The notes under the pieces: model-generated
What the model saw: only the letters and a program-made list of their open reading frames with translations
What the model was told of the DNA's origin: nothing
The model's database searches: none
Program-made: the position numbers and the translations under genes
Part shown: positions 51,391 through 59,972 of the stretch, piece after piece
How the letters are laid out: every line of letters starts with the position of its first letter
Position numbering within the stretch: position 1 is the first letter of the stretch
NCBI RefSeq assembly: GCF_004912155.1
Contig: NZ_STGX01000014.1
Location: forward strand, 1-64,000
Source: Glycomyces paridis
Lineage (GTDB): Bacteria; Actinomycetota; Actinomycetes; Mycobacteriales; Micromonosporaceae
Length of the DNA stretch: 64,000 bases
Reading direction: 5' to 3'

Positions 51391-51612
51391 ATGACCCGTA
51401 CCGTTCGCACACTCGCCGTCTTCGCCGTCGCCGCGGCTATTTTCACCGCGTCGCCGTCACATGCCGCGGCTGCCGTCGGCGGCAAGTCGGGCCCCGGCAC
51501 GCTGCACCCGACGTACCTCGTCGCGAACGTGTGCGGCCTCACCTCGGTGGTCCTCGGCAACCTCACGCTGTCGGCCGTCCCCGACCGCCTCCCACTCTGC
51601 TCCGCCCGGTAG
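51391..51612 (+). CDS. Small secreted protein
   Basis: 73 aa. A clear signal peptide (TRTVRTLAVFAVAAAIFTA, cleavage after SHA or AAA) leaves about 45 residues with two Cys (VCGLTSVV, LCSAR). CAGGGGG precedes ATG 51391. About 125 bp separate it from the DUF4241 pair; no other gene there. Could be a secreted peptide; function unknown. Confidence 0.6.
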   Translation: MTRTVRTLAVFAVAAAIFTASPSHAAAAVGGKSGPGTLHPTYLVANVCGLTSVVLGNLTLSAVPDRLPLCSAR

Positions 51613-51767
51613 CCGGGCTCGCTCCAGACTCGCGCGCAATGCCCCGATCCGGTCCGCCGGAGCCGAGGCCGGGTACCCGCACCGGTTGTGCGGCAGGGCA
51701 TTCGATCATCCGAGCCCTCGGTCCCGCCGCCGTGGGCTCGGATGACGGTTTCACGGCCGGTCGACCG

Positions 51768-52730
51768 TCAGGAGGCGGCCTGGCGGCGGACTCGCACTGC
51801 CGCTTCGGTGTCCTCCTCGACCAGCTCCATGTTGATCTGGGCCCCGGCCATCGCGCCCGCGGCCGCCACGTTCCCGACCTGCATCGAGAGGTCGGTGACG
51901 TTGCCCGCGACCCACACCCCGGGCACCTCGGTGCGGCCGAACGGGTCCGCCGGGACGTGCTCGCCCATGCCGGACGGGTGCTCCACCGCGGCCAGCCCGA
52001 GGTCCCCGATGAACCCGGCCCGCGCCTCGACGCGGGTCGCGACCGCCAGCGCCTCCCGCTCGACCAGTTCGCCGTCCGCAAGCCGCACGCCCACGATCCG
52101 GCCGTCCGCGGTCTCGACCTTCGCGATCGGGCCCTCCACGACGCGGATGCCGCGGGCCGCGAACTTCTCCAGGTCCTCCTCGCCCGGCCGGTCCTGCTCA
52201 CCGAGGAAGAACACGACGTCCTCGCTCCACTGCCGGAACAGCAGCGCCTGGTGCACCGAGAACGGCCCGGTCGCCACGATGCCGATCGCGCGGTCGCGGA
52301 TCTCCCAGCCGTGGCAGTACGGGCAGTGCACGACGCCCTCGCCCCACTGCTCGCGCAGGCCCGGGATCTCCGGGAGCCGGTCGACCACGCCCGTGGTGAC
52401 CAGGACGCGCCGGGCCCGCGCCTCGCGGCCGTCGGCGAGCGCGACGGTGAAGCCGTCCTCGCCGCGCTTCGCGGCGGTGACGGTACCGGCGACCACGTGG
52501 CCGCCGAACTGCCGCACCTCGGCGCGGCCGCGTTCGAGCAGCTCGGACGGGGGCGTGCCCTCGCGGGCGAACAGCCCGTGGACGGCCTTGGCGGGCGCGT
52601 TGCGGGGTTCGCCCGCGTCGATCACGGCCACGGTGCGGCGCGCGCGGGCGAGCATGAGCCCCGCGCTCAGTCCGGCGGCGCCGCCGCCGATCACCACGAC
52701 GTCGTACCGGTCCTTCAGTTCATCGGTCAT
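51768..52730 (-). CDS. Thioredoxin-reductase-like FAD/NAD(P) oxidoreductase
   Basis: 320 aa from ATG 52730 (GGAGGTGG upstream). FAD motif VVVIGGGAAGLSAGLMLARA, redox pair CPYCHGWE, NAD(P) segment GIVATGPFSVHQALLF, C-terminal FAD motif VWVAGNVTD. Redox CPYCHG rather than CATCDG places it with thioredoxin-reductase-like flavoproteins of unknown partner. Divergent from an XRE-cupin regulator with TGGCAA repeats between them. Confidence 0.92.
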   Translation of the reverse strand: MTDELKDRYDVVVIGGGAAGLSAGLMLARARRTVAVIDAGEPRNAPAKAVHGLFAREGTPPSELLERGRAEVRQFGGHVVAGTVTAAKRGEDGFTVALADGREARARRVLVTTGVVDRLPEIPGLREQWGEGVVHCPYCHGWEIRDRAIGIVATGPFSVHQALLFRQWSEDVVFFLGEQDRPGEEDLEKFAARGIRVVEGPIAKVETADGRIVGVRLADGELVEREALAVATRVEARAGFIGDLGLAAVEHPSGMGEHVPADPFGRTEVPGVWVAGNVTDLSMQVGNVAAAGAMAGAQINMELVEEDTEAAVRVRRQAAS

Positions 52731-52773
52731 CTCGACCACCTCCGCCCCGACCGTAGACCCGATCGCCGAAAAG

Positions 52774-52800
52774 TGGCAAAGGTTCTTGCCGATCTGGCAA
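52774..52800. promoter_or_regulatory. TGGCAA repeats between flavoprotein and XRE-cupin genes
   Basis: TGGCAA at 52774-52779 and 52795-52800 (21 bp, two helical turns apart), with TTGCC (52786-52790) inverted against the first. Likely operator of the XRE-cupin protein controlling both genes. Confidence 0.55.
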
Positions 52801-52809
52801 ACTCGGAGG

Positions 52810-54033
52810 ATGGACGAAGCGACGGACCAGACCCTGGACTCGGTGGGGCCGCGCCTGCGCGCCCTCCGCAACCGCGGCGAGGCGACCCTCGCCGACCTCT
52901 CCGCGCAGACCGGCATCTCGGTGAGCACGCTCTCGCGCCTGGAGTCGGGCTCGCGCAAACCCACCCTGGAACTTCTCCTGCCCCTGGCACGGGCGCACGG
53001 CGTGACCCTCGACGAACTCGTGGGCGCCCCCGAGACCGGTGACCCGCGCATCCACCTGCGGCCGGTCACGCGCAACGGCATGACGATGCTGCCGCTCACC
53101 AAGCGCCCCGGCGGCATCCAGGCCTACAAACTCGTCATCCCCGGCGGCACCCGCACCGAACCCGACCAGCAGGTGCACGAGGGCTACGAATGGATGTACG
53201 TCCTCAACGGACGCCTGCGGGTGCGGCTCGCCGAGCACGACTTCATGCTCAAGCCCGGCGAGGCCGCCGAGTTCGACACGCGCACACCGCACTGGTTCGG
53301 CAGCGCCGACGAGCACCCGGTGGAGATCCTCAGCCTCTTCGGCTCCCAAGGCGAACGCGCCCACCTGCGCGCCAAGCCCAAGGGCGCGTTACCTTTCAGG
53401 ACGATCGGTGGGCGCGACCGGGGGCGCGGAGCCGAGGAGGTCGCCCAGGCGGTCACCGAAGTCGGTCGGCAGCGCCCCGTCGCACGCCACCCCGAGCTGC
53501 TGGGAGAGATCGCGGGCGTGCAGCCGGACGGCGGCCTCGACGAGCAGGGCGTAACCGTCCACCGCGGTCCGGAATCCGCGGAACGCGGTCGCACCGAGCA
53601 CCAGCGCGATGAGACCCGAAGGCCACCAGGCGAACGCCACCGGCAGGTAGAGGATCGCCCACGCGCCGAGCTGGGCGGCCCGGGTGAGGGCGGTCCGTGC
53701 CGCGACGACTTCGGCCCGCTGCTGCTCGGGGAGGATCAGCCACAGGTGCGGCCAGGTGCGGTCGAGTTCGAGGCGGTGGTCGCGCCGCAGCCGCACCGCG
53801 ACCGCGTGGATCCGGTCGCCGCTCCAGGTGGGACGCTGGGGCTGTTCGAGGGCGACGGCCGCTCTGCGGCGGAGGGCGGCCAGCCGGGGCTCGGGATCGT
53901 GGGGCTGCCCGAGCGCCCGCGCTTTGGCGGCGGCGGTCCACGCGTCGCTGTACTCCTGATGCGCTGCGTCCCACCGTGTTCGACGGCGGTCGACCTGCCT
54001 CGCAGCGATCGCGCGCGGCAGTGCGGGCCATGA
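52810..54033 (+). CDS. XRE-cupin regulator with long antisense C-terminal extension
   Basis: 407 aa as read. Residues ~10-65 are an XRE HTH (RNRGEATLADLSAQTGIS, TLSRLESGSRKP), and ~110-190 a cupin (HEGYEWMYVLNGRLRVRL, FDTRTPHWFGSADEHPVEILSLF). Relatives end shortly after GERAHLRAKP, near residue 194 (about 53391). The last ~210 residues are low-complexity and lie antisense to the membrane protein gene 53389-54351, so they are probably readthrough past a lost stop. GGAGG abuts ATG 52810 with no spacer, so the start is not firm. Confidence 0.8.
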   Translation: MDEATDQTLDSVGPRLRALRNRGEATLADLSAQTGISVSTLSRLESGSRKPTLELLLPLARAHGVTLDELVGAPETGDPRIHLRPVTRNGMTMLPLTKRPGGIQAYKLVIPGGTRTEPDQQVHEGYEWMYVLNGRLRVRLAEHDFMLKPGEAAEFDTRTPHWFGSADEHPVEILSLFGSQGERAHLRAKPKGALPFRTIGGRDRGRGAEEVAQAVTEVGRQRPVARHPELLGEIAGVQPDGGLDEQGVTVHRGPESAERGRTEHQRDETRRPPGERHRQVEDRPRAELGGPGEGGPCRDDFGPLLLGEDQPQVRPGAVEFEAVVAPQPHRDRVDPVAAPGGTLGLFEGDGRSAAEGGQPGLGIVGLPERPRFGGGGPRVAVLLMRCVPPCSTAVDLPRSDRARQCGP

Positions 54034-54351
54034 GCGCCACCCCGCCGCCAAGGCCGTGCGCTCGATCGCCGAGCCCAGTGCCCGGGCGGCGACACCGGTC
54101 GCGCTCGCCGCGACGAGCACGGCCGCGGCCAAGACCACCTGACCGCCCGCAGTGGTCGCCGCCGGGTCGGCGGCGGCGGCCGAGATCCAGTCGATCAGCC
54201 GCCGGACGTCCAAGGCGTGCGTCTGGCCCAGGACGTTCGCGGCGGCGCACACGGCGAGGAACGCCGCCCCGCTCAGGACGAGCAAGCTCGCCCACTTGTC
54301 GGCGATCCGGGTACCGAACTCGGAGCCGAGCCGTCCGATGAGGTCGGTCAT
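53389..54351 (-). CDS. Membrane protein of the CHAT locus
   Basis: 320 aa from ATG 54351 (overlaps the upstream gene's stop, ATGA). Two N-terminal spans (~22-44 and ~70-92), a ~130-residue basic, helical cytoplasmic-looking region (DAAHQEYSDAWTAAAKARALG, RLAALRRRAAVALEQ), then a C-terminal membrane hairpin (LGAWAILYLPVAFAWWPSGLIALVLGA split). Not a gasdermin by eye. It is co-transcribed with the Cys-rich gene and divergent from the TPR-CHAT gene, so it is a candidate membrane effector or anchor. Family not recognised. Confidence 0.75.
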   Translation of the reverse strand: MTDLIGRLGSEFGTRIADKWASLLVLSGAAFLAVCAAANVLGQTHALDVRRLIDWISAAAADPAATTAGGQVVLAAAVLVAASATGVAARALGSAIERTALAAGWRSWPALPRAIAARQVDRRRTRWDAAHQEYSDAWTAAAKARALGQPHDPEPRLAALRRRAAVALEQPQRPTWSGDRIHAVAVRLRRDHRLELDRTWPHLWLILPEQQRAEVVAARTALTRAAQLGAWAILYLPVAFAWWPSGLIALVLGATAFRGFRTAVDGYALLVEAAVRLHARDLSQQLGVACDGALPTDFGDRLGDLLGSAPPVAPTDRPER

Positions 54352-54749
54352 GGCAGGAGCGTCGTGCGTCGGAGCGGACCGCCGGAGACATGGCAGTACT
54401 GGACCATGTCCCGACTCGGCCAGGCGAAACGCGCGCACGGCGCGGTGTCCCTGGGGCACAGCAGGACCGGCTCGCCGCCGCCGTCGGCGATCCCCGCCAA
54501 CGCCAGCATCGAACCGTCACGGGTGTGGCCGAAGACTCCCACCGCGTCCTGCGCCCGGCGCAGCGCCCGATGGACCGCCTCGAGTTGCACGGCGGGATCG
54601 GCTCCGGCCCTCAACGCGGTGAGGAGGCGGTCGAGGTCCAGGGGGCCGCCGTCCGGGCCGCGCTCCAAGGTCTCTCGGATCGGTCCGATGTGCTCGCAGA
54701 CCCGGGCTATGCCCCCGGCTATCTGCTCCGCTGTCCGCTTGCCTGCCAC
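54348..54749 (-). CDS. Small Cys-containing protein of the CHAT locus
   Basis: 133 aa from GTG 54749 (GGGAGAG at 5 nt). N-terminal helices (GGIARVCEHIGPIRETLERG; LDRLLTALRAGADPAVQLEAVHRALRRAQ), then a short beta-rich part with three Cys (LLCPRDTAPCARF, YCHVSGGPLRRTT) that could bind a metal or form the terminal strands. Translationally coupled to the membrane protein. I do not recognise the family. Position opposite the CHAT gene suggests an adaptor or sensor. Confidence 0.7.
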   Translation of the reverse strand: MAGKRTAEQIAGGIARVCEHIGPIRETLERGPDGGPLDLDRLLTALRAGADPAVQLEAVHRALRRAQDAVGVFGHTRDGSMLALAGIADGGGEPVLLCPRDTAPCARFAWPSRDMVQYCHVSGGPLRRTTLLP

Positions 54750-54806
54750 AGGCGCTCTCCCAGGCTGCCGTCCAATCCCCGACATGCAAGCGGGGCAAGG
54801 CCATCT

Positions 54807-54812
54807 TACGAT
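54807..54812 (+). promoter_or_regulatory. -10 element of the TPR-CHAT gene
   Basis: TACGAT, 29 nt before ATG 54841, with a GAGGAGG ribosome site in between. The -35 is weak. Only 91 bp separate the divergent starts, so both transcripts share a control region. Confidence 0.5.
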
Positions 54813-54840
54813 GAAGTGACCCGAATCACGAGGAGGGCTC

Positions 54841-57800
54841 ATGCGCAGCCGCGACGAACTCAACGCACTGCTCGACCAGGCCCTCACCTGGATCAGCGAC
54901 AGCCGCGACCCCTCGCTCGCCTGGGCACCCGGCATCACGGCCCTCGCCGAGCACCTGAAAGCGAGCCTGGTCGAAACCCGGGCCCCGGACGTCCAGGCCC
55001 GGCTCCGACTCGGCTGGCTCGCCTGGCACCAAGCGGCATCCGCGCCCCGCGACGACATCCGTGACGAGAAGATCGCCGAGGCTCTCGAACTCCTCACCGA
55101 CTGCGCGGTCGCGGCCCTTGGCGTCTTCGAATTCCCCGCGCCCCTGCTGCCCGCGCTCGCCGACCGCGCGGCCCCGCGGATACTCGACATGATCAACTAC
55201 GCCGTCGCCGAAGCCGACACCCGGCTCTTCACCGACCTGGTCGAACAGTGGCGCTACCTCGTCTCCGTCACCCCCGAGGCCCACCCGGAACTGGCGCGCA
55301 GACTCGCCTGGACCTGCGGCATGCTCGTCGCCAGGCACCAGATGACCGCTGCCCCGGCCGACCTCGACGACGCCATCGACATCGGACGCCTCGCCGTGGA
55401 ACTCGGCGCGAGCGACTCCGACCTGGGCATCCACCTCTCGAACCTGAGCGCCGCCCATAAGACCCGCTACGACCTCCACCGAGAAGCGGCTGACCTGGAT
55501 TCCGCGATCGACGCCGCCCGCCGCGCCACCGCGATCACCTCCGGACCCGAAGTGCTTGCCCCCGCGACCAACCTGTGCGGCGCGCTCATCCTGCGCTTCG
55601 AACGCGACCGCGACGACACCGACCTGGCCGAGGCCGTCCGATTCGGCCGGATCGCCGCCGCACAGGCGCGATCGGGCCTGCGCGACGCCGAACTCGCCCT
55701 CTACAACCTCGCCGACGCTCTGAAACACCAATACGATTCGGCCGCATCGCCCTCGGTGCTCATCGAAGCGATCCGGATCGCCGAGGCGGCCGTCCAGGCG
55801 GGCGAAGGCAGGCCCGACACGGCCATGCGGCTCGACCTGCTCGCGGACCTCCTCCAGTCCAAGTCCGCTCTCACCTCCTCGAAATCAGACCTCGACGCCG
55901 CCATCGCGGCCGCCCGCCGCGCCGCCGAGACCGGACCCGCCACCAGCCGCACACCGTTCCACCGCCTCGCCGGCCTCCTGTTCGACCGCACCCTCCGCTT
56001 CACGGCCGAGAACACCAAGGACGAACTGGACGAACTCGTGGCGGTCAATCGACACCTGGCCGCCGAAGCGACAGCGGCCTTCAACCTCACCAGCCTCAGC
56101 CTCGCCCTGCTCACCCGCTTCGCGAATTACGACGACGAAGCCGACCTCGACGAAGCCGTCGACGCCGCCCGCCGAGGCGTCGCCTTCGACCCCGCCACCC
56201 GAGGCGGCGGCAGGGAAGCACTGGAACAACTCGCCCGGACGCTACATGCGCGATGGGAACGCCACAGCGACATCCGCGACCTGGACGAACTCGTCGCCAC
56301 GCGCCAGACCCTCGTCGAACCCGGCACCGCCGCACCGGACCCGAGCGAAGCGTGGTCCTCCCTCGGCCTCGTGCTGTTCACCCGCCACAAGGCCCTCGAC
56401 GAATCAGCCGATCAAGAATCCGTCGACCGTGAATCGACCGACCATGAAGCGGCCGTGCACGCCCTGCGCGAAGCACTGGCCACCGCACCCGACACCGCGT
56501 CGCGAGTGATCCGCCGCGCGGACCTGAGCTGCGTCCTCTACATCGGATACCGAAGCAACCACAGACGGTCCGACCTCGAAGACGCCGCCGACCTCGCCCG
56601 GGCGGCCGCGGCGGACGCCCCCGCCGAGTCCTCTCCCGAACTCCTCTACAACCTCGCCGTCGTCCTCCACGACCGCGCTCGCAAGAGCGGCGACCTCCCC
56701 GACCTCGACCTGTCGATCAGCCTCGCCCGGAAGGCGCTCACCGCCCACGGCAGGCCCGATGCCACCCTCCGAGGACACCTCCAGGTCACACGGACCCGCG
56801 CGAACCAGCCCTCCTCCGCCCACATCGGCCCGGAAGACCTCCATGTCATGCTTGAGGACTACCTGGCGCACCGCTTCGAATGGACGAACACGAAAGCCGA
56901 TGTCGACGCCCTCGTACGCCTGCGAAGGGAGGCGGCCGCCAACTGGGACGGCGAGGGACGCTCGGGCGCGGGTGACCCGAGGGCACTGGCCGGCGCGTTG
57001 AAGCGGCGGTTCCTCCTCACCCGTGATGTCGTCGACCTCGACGAGGCGATCGGGCACTACCGCGAAGCGCTCGACCGCCACCCCGGGTCCGCGACCTTGC
57101 TCGTGCCCCTGAGCGACGCCCTGCGCCACCGGGCCCGGATGGGAGCAGGGGACCTCGACGAGGCATTGGACCTGGCCCGCCGCGCCGTCCGGCTCCAGTC
57201 GTGGTCGCACGCGTACGGCAACCTGAGCATGATCCTGCTCGACCGGTTCAGGAACGACCGCCATCGCCACGAGGAACTCGCCGAGGCCGTCGACGCCGCA
57301 CGCAAAGCCCTCCACGCCGACCCCGAGGACCTCGACCGTCCGAAATGGCTGCACACGCTCGGCGAGATCCTCTTGGAGCGGGTCCGGTACCCGGACATTG
57401 CGTTCGACCCCCGAGGCGACGCGGGCCGTGAAGCCGACCGCACGGAAGGACTCCGCGTCCTGGCCGAGCTGGCCCGCTCGCCGCTCGCACCGCCGCTCTA
57501 CCGGGTCCACGCGGCGAAGGGCGCGGGCTGGCTCGCCATCAACGCCGTCGAGACCGCAAGGGAGGCATCGGACTACGACCCCGAGGAGTTCACGCTGGCC
57601 GCCGACCTGCTCGCTGTCGCAGTCGGCCTCCTCCCCGAGATCGCGCCGCGCCGCATGGCCCGGGGCGAGCAGCAGGAGGCGATGGCGTCGATGGCCGGCA
57701 TCGCGGGAGATGCCGCGACGCTGACCCTCCTCGACCCCTCCCGCCCGGCCCGAGAACGGGCCAGACGCGCGCTCGCACTGCTTGAACAAGGGCGGGCGGT

Positions 57801-59112
57801 CCTGGTGGGCAGAGCACTCGACACCCGAGGCGGAATCGCCGGGCTCCGCGCGGCCGATCCCGAACTGGCGGCGCGTTTCACGACCCTGCGCGACGCCCTC
57901 GACAGAGGCGCCGACCTCGCCGCCGAGGGCGAGCACGATCGCACCGACGCGGCCGCCGACCTGGAGGCGGTGCTCAGGGAGATCAGACGACTTGACGGCT
58001 TCGCCGACTTCGCGACACCACCCGAGATCGACGACCTGCTCGCCGCCGCCGACCAGGGCCCCATCGTCTGCCTCAACGTCGCCAGCAGCGGCACCGCGCT
58101 CCTCATCACCGCAGGCGACGTCACCGCCCTCGACCTGCCGGGAGTCGACGCCGCCGCCGTCATCGACCAGGCCAACGCTTTCCACGTCGCACTGCGCAAG
58201 GCACACGACCTCGAAAGCGACCGGACCGCCGCGCAATCCGCGCTGCTCGACACCCTGGAGTGGCTGTGGGACAAGGTCACCGGACCCGTACTCGACGCGC
58301 TCGGCATCGGCGCGCCCGCCGACCCCGGTACACCGCTGCCCCGGATCTGGTGGGCCCCAGGCGGTTACCTCGGACTGCTCCCGCTCCACGCCGCCGGACA
58401 CCACACCGACGCCGAGAGCGGCAGGACGGTCCTCGACCGGGCCGTCTCCTCCTACACGCCCACCGTGAAGGCATTGCGCCATGCCCGGCAGCGGCAGGCC
58501 GCCGTCGGCGCGGCCCGAGGCGTGCTCATCGTCCCCATGCCGACCACCCCGGGCCTGCCCGACCTGCGACACGTCGCCGACGAGACCGAACTGCTCGCCG
58601 ACCTCCTACCCGACGCGCTCGTACTCCAAGCGCCGGACCGCGCCAGCGCCCTGGCCGCCCTCCCCGGCCGCGCCATCGCCCACTTCGCCTGCCACGGCAG
58701 CTTCGACCTCGCCGACCCGGCCGCGAGCGGCCTGCTGCTCAACGACCACGCGAAGCGCCCGCTCACGGCCGCCGACCTCGGCGCGATCGACCTCGACGGC
58801 GCGGCGCTCGCCTACCTCTCTGCCTGCCACACCGCCGTGAACGCGACCGAAGCGCTGCTCGACGAGGGGATCCACCTGGCCGCTTCCATGCAGGCGGCGG
58901 GCTTCCCGCAGGTCATCGCGACACTGTGGGAGGTCGACGACGAGATCGCCGTCGAGATCGCCGACGACTGCTACACCGGCCTCATCGACGGGACCGGCCG
59001 TCCCGACGCGGCCAGGGCGGCGCGTTCACTCCATTCGGCGGTGCGGACGCAGCGCGACCGCTACCGGGGCACGCCCTCGCTGTGGGCCTCGCACCTGCAT
59101 TTCGGGGCGTGA
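54841..59112 (+). CDS. TPR-CHAT protein (caspase-like protease)
   Basis: 1,423 aa. Residues ~150-1,000 consist of repeated helical units of the form LGxxLxxRFxxTxDxxDLDEAIxxxRxAV (for example ADLDDAIDIGRLAVELG, ADLDEAVDAARRGVAFD, VDLDEAIGHYREALDRH), i.e. a TPR-type array. The C-terminal ~290 residues are a CHAT peptidase: His1285 in HFACHG and Cys1329 in YLSACHTA form the caspase-type dyad; RIWWAPGGYLGLLPLHAAG and VIATLWEVDDE complete the fold. Prokaryotic CHAT proteases cut partner proteins in defence or cell-death systems (Craspase, gasdermin-activating proteases). Intact catalytic residues argue for activity. The likely targets are the two divergent gene products. Confidence 0.93.
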   Translation: MRSRDELNALLDQALTWISDSRDPSLAWAPGITALAEHLKASLVETRAPDVQARLRLGWLAWHQAASAPRDDIRDEKIAEALELLTDCAVAALGVFEFPAPLLPALADRAAPRILDMINYAVAEADTRLFTDLVEQWRYLVSVTPEAHPELARRLAWTCGMLVARHQMTAAPADLDDAIDIGRLAVELGASDSDLGIHLSNLSAAHKTRYDLHREAADLDSAIDAARRATAITSGPEVLAPATNLCGALILRFERDRDDTDLAEAVRFGRIAAAQARSGLRDAELALYNLADALKHQYDSAASPSVLIEAIRIAEAAVQAGEGRPDTAMRLDLLADLLQSKSALTSSKSDLDAAIAAARRAAETGPATSRTPFHRLAGLLFDRTLRFTAENTKDELDELVAVNRHLAAEATAAFNLTSLSLALLTRFANYDDEADLDEAVDAARRGVAFDPATRGGGREALEQLARTLHARWERHSDIRDLDELVATRQTLVEPGTAAPDPSEAWSSLGLVLFTRHKALDESADQESVDRESTDHEAAVHALREALATAPDTASRVIRRADLSCVLYIGYRSNHRRSDLEDAADLARAAAADAPAESSPELLYNLAVVLHDRARKSGDLPDLDLSISLARKALTAHGRPDATLRGHLQVTRTRANQPSSAHIGPEDLHVMLEDYLAHRFEWTNTKADVDALVRLRREAAANWDGEGRSGAGDPRALAGALKRRFLLTRDVVDLDEAIGHYREALDRHPGSATLLVPLSDALRHRARMGAGDLDEALDLARRAVRLQSWSHAYGNLSMILLDRFRNDRHRHEELAEAVDAARKALHADPEDLDRPKWLHTLGEILLERVRYPDIAFDPRGDAGREADRTEGLRVLAELARSPLAPPLYRVHAAKGAGWLAINAVETAREASDYDPEEFTLAADLLAVAVGLLPEIAPRRMARGEQQEAMASMAGIAGDAATLTLLDPSRPARERARRALALLEQGRAVLVGRALDTRGGIAGLRAADPELAARFTTLRDALDRGADLAAEGEHDRTDAAADLEAVLREIRRLDGFADFATPPEIDDLLAAADQGPIVCLNVASSGTALLITAGDVTALDLPGVDAAAVIDQANAFHVALRKAHDLESDRTAAQSALLDTLEWLWDKVTGPVLDALGIGAPADPGTPLPRIWWAPGGYLGLLPLHAAGHHTDAESGRTVLDRAVSSYTPTVKALRHARQRQAAVGAARGVLIVPMPTTPGLPDLRHVADETELLADLLPDALVLQAPDRASALAALPGRAIAHFACHGSFDLADPAASGLLLNDHAKRPLTAADLGAIDLDGAALAYLSACHTAVNATEALLDEGIHLAASMQAAGFPQVIATLWEVDDEIAVEIADDCYTGLIDGTGRPDAARAARSLHSAVRTQRDRYRGTPSLWASHLHFGA

Positions 59113-59118
59113 ACGGCG

Positions 59119-59802
59119 TCAGTTCCGGCCCAGGACGATCGGACGCAGCTCCGGCACGTATCGGACCAGCGGATCACCTTGGTTCGACAGCGGCCCGGGC
59201 CGCAGGACCTTGGCCCCGAACGCGGGATCGTCCGGCCTGACGCCGTGTACGTCGAGCGGGGTGCCGTCACCGTCGCGATCGGACGGTGTCGCGTAGACCC
59301 GGCCGTCCAGGCCCAGTTCGTTCGCCGAACGCACTCCCGAGCCCGGGCAGCCGAGCAGCACCAGAGCGTCCGTCCGGAGCCCGTGCTCCTTCGCGGCGAG
59401 ACCCGCGACGAGGCCGCCGTACCCGTGCGCGATGACCGTGGTCCGGGCCGCCGCGCGATAGCGCCCGTAGACCTCGGCGGTGACCGGCATCTGGGCGAGC
59501 ATGGTCGCGAGACGCGGTGCCCCGGCGGCGGCGTACTTCGCGTCCCTCGCCTCGCGGGCGCTTCGGGGCGCGACGTAGTCCATCCAGGTGATGACGCTGA
59601 TCGTGTCGTCCTCGTGGTGGGCGGCGAGCTTGCGGAACAGGTCCTCCGCGCGCCGGGTCAGGGTGCCCATGCTGTGGACGTCGGCGCTGACGCCGGGTAC
59701 CAGGACCACGACGTGGCGGGCGTCGTCGGGGTTGTTGCGGGCGATGACCATGCGGCCTTCGACGGCGTCGAAGCCGAGGAGCAGAATCCGGTTGTCCGTC
59801 AT
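59119..59802 (-). CDS. DUF1023-like alpha/beta hydrolase lacking the nucleophile Ser
   Basis: 227 aa from ATG 59802. Matches the DUF1023 hydrolase fold: LLLGFDAVEGRMVIARNNPDDARHV start, VVLVPGVSADVHSM, VITWMDYVAPRSAREARD. At the nucleophile elbow the family's GHSYGS reads AHGYGG, so Gly replaces the catalytic Ser; the chain may be inactive or have another role. Ends 7 nt after the CHAT gene stop, convergent. Length is close to the domain alone. Confidence 0.82.
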   Translation of the reverse strand: MTDNRILLLGFDAVEGRMVIARNNPDDARHVVVLVPGVSADVHSMGTLTRRAEDLFRKLAAHHEDDTISVITWMDYVAPRSAREARDAKYAAAGAPRLATMLAQMPVTAEVYGRYRAAARTTVIAHGYGGLVAGLAAKEHGLRTDALVLLGCPGSGVRSANELGLDGRVYATPSDRDGDGTPLDVHGVRPDDPAFGAKVLRPGPLSNQGDPLVRYVPELRPIVLGRN

Positions 59803-59838
59803 CGGCCGTATTCTCCCCGAGACCTGAATCGGGCACAA

Positions 59839-59949
59839 CCCCTTGGGGTGCAGCGCGAACGCCCGCAGCCCCGCGTCCCTCCCGAGACGGTCGAGCTCCA
59901 CCGCGAAGAGCACGTTCGCCGTCTTCGACTCACCGAGGCGAAGTGCCCC
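59839..59949 (-). pseudogene. Short-chain dehydrogenase remnant
   Basis: Minus-strand codons here read LGESKTANVLFAVELDRL then GLRAFALHPKG, the stretch just around and after the catalytic YxxxK in a common SDR subgroup (YGQSKTANVLFA...HPGGI). Tyr is replaced by Leu, and neither the upstream Rossmann half nor the C-terminus is present. It lies between the DUF1023-like gene and the HAD gene. A gene fragment left after deletion. Confidence 0.65.
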
Positions 59950-59972
59950 AGGTGGAGAAGGTCGAGACGGGG

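Noticed and set aside
53389-54351. Bacterial gasdermin next to the CHAT protease
   Set aside because: The protein has N- and C-terminal membrane spans and no gasdermin-like N-terminal Cys or short inhibitory tail visible; the pore-former role is therefore only a hypothesis.
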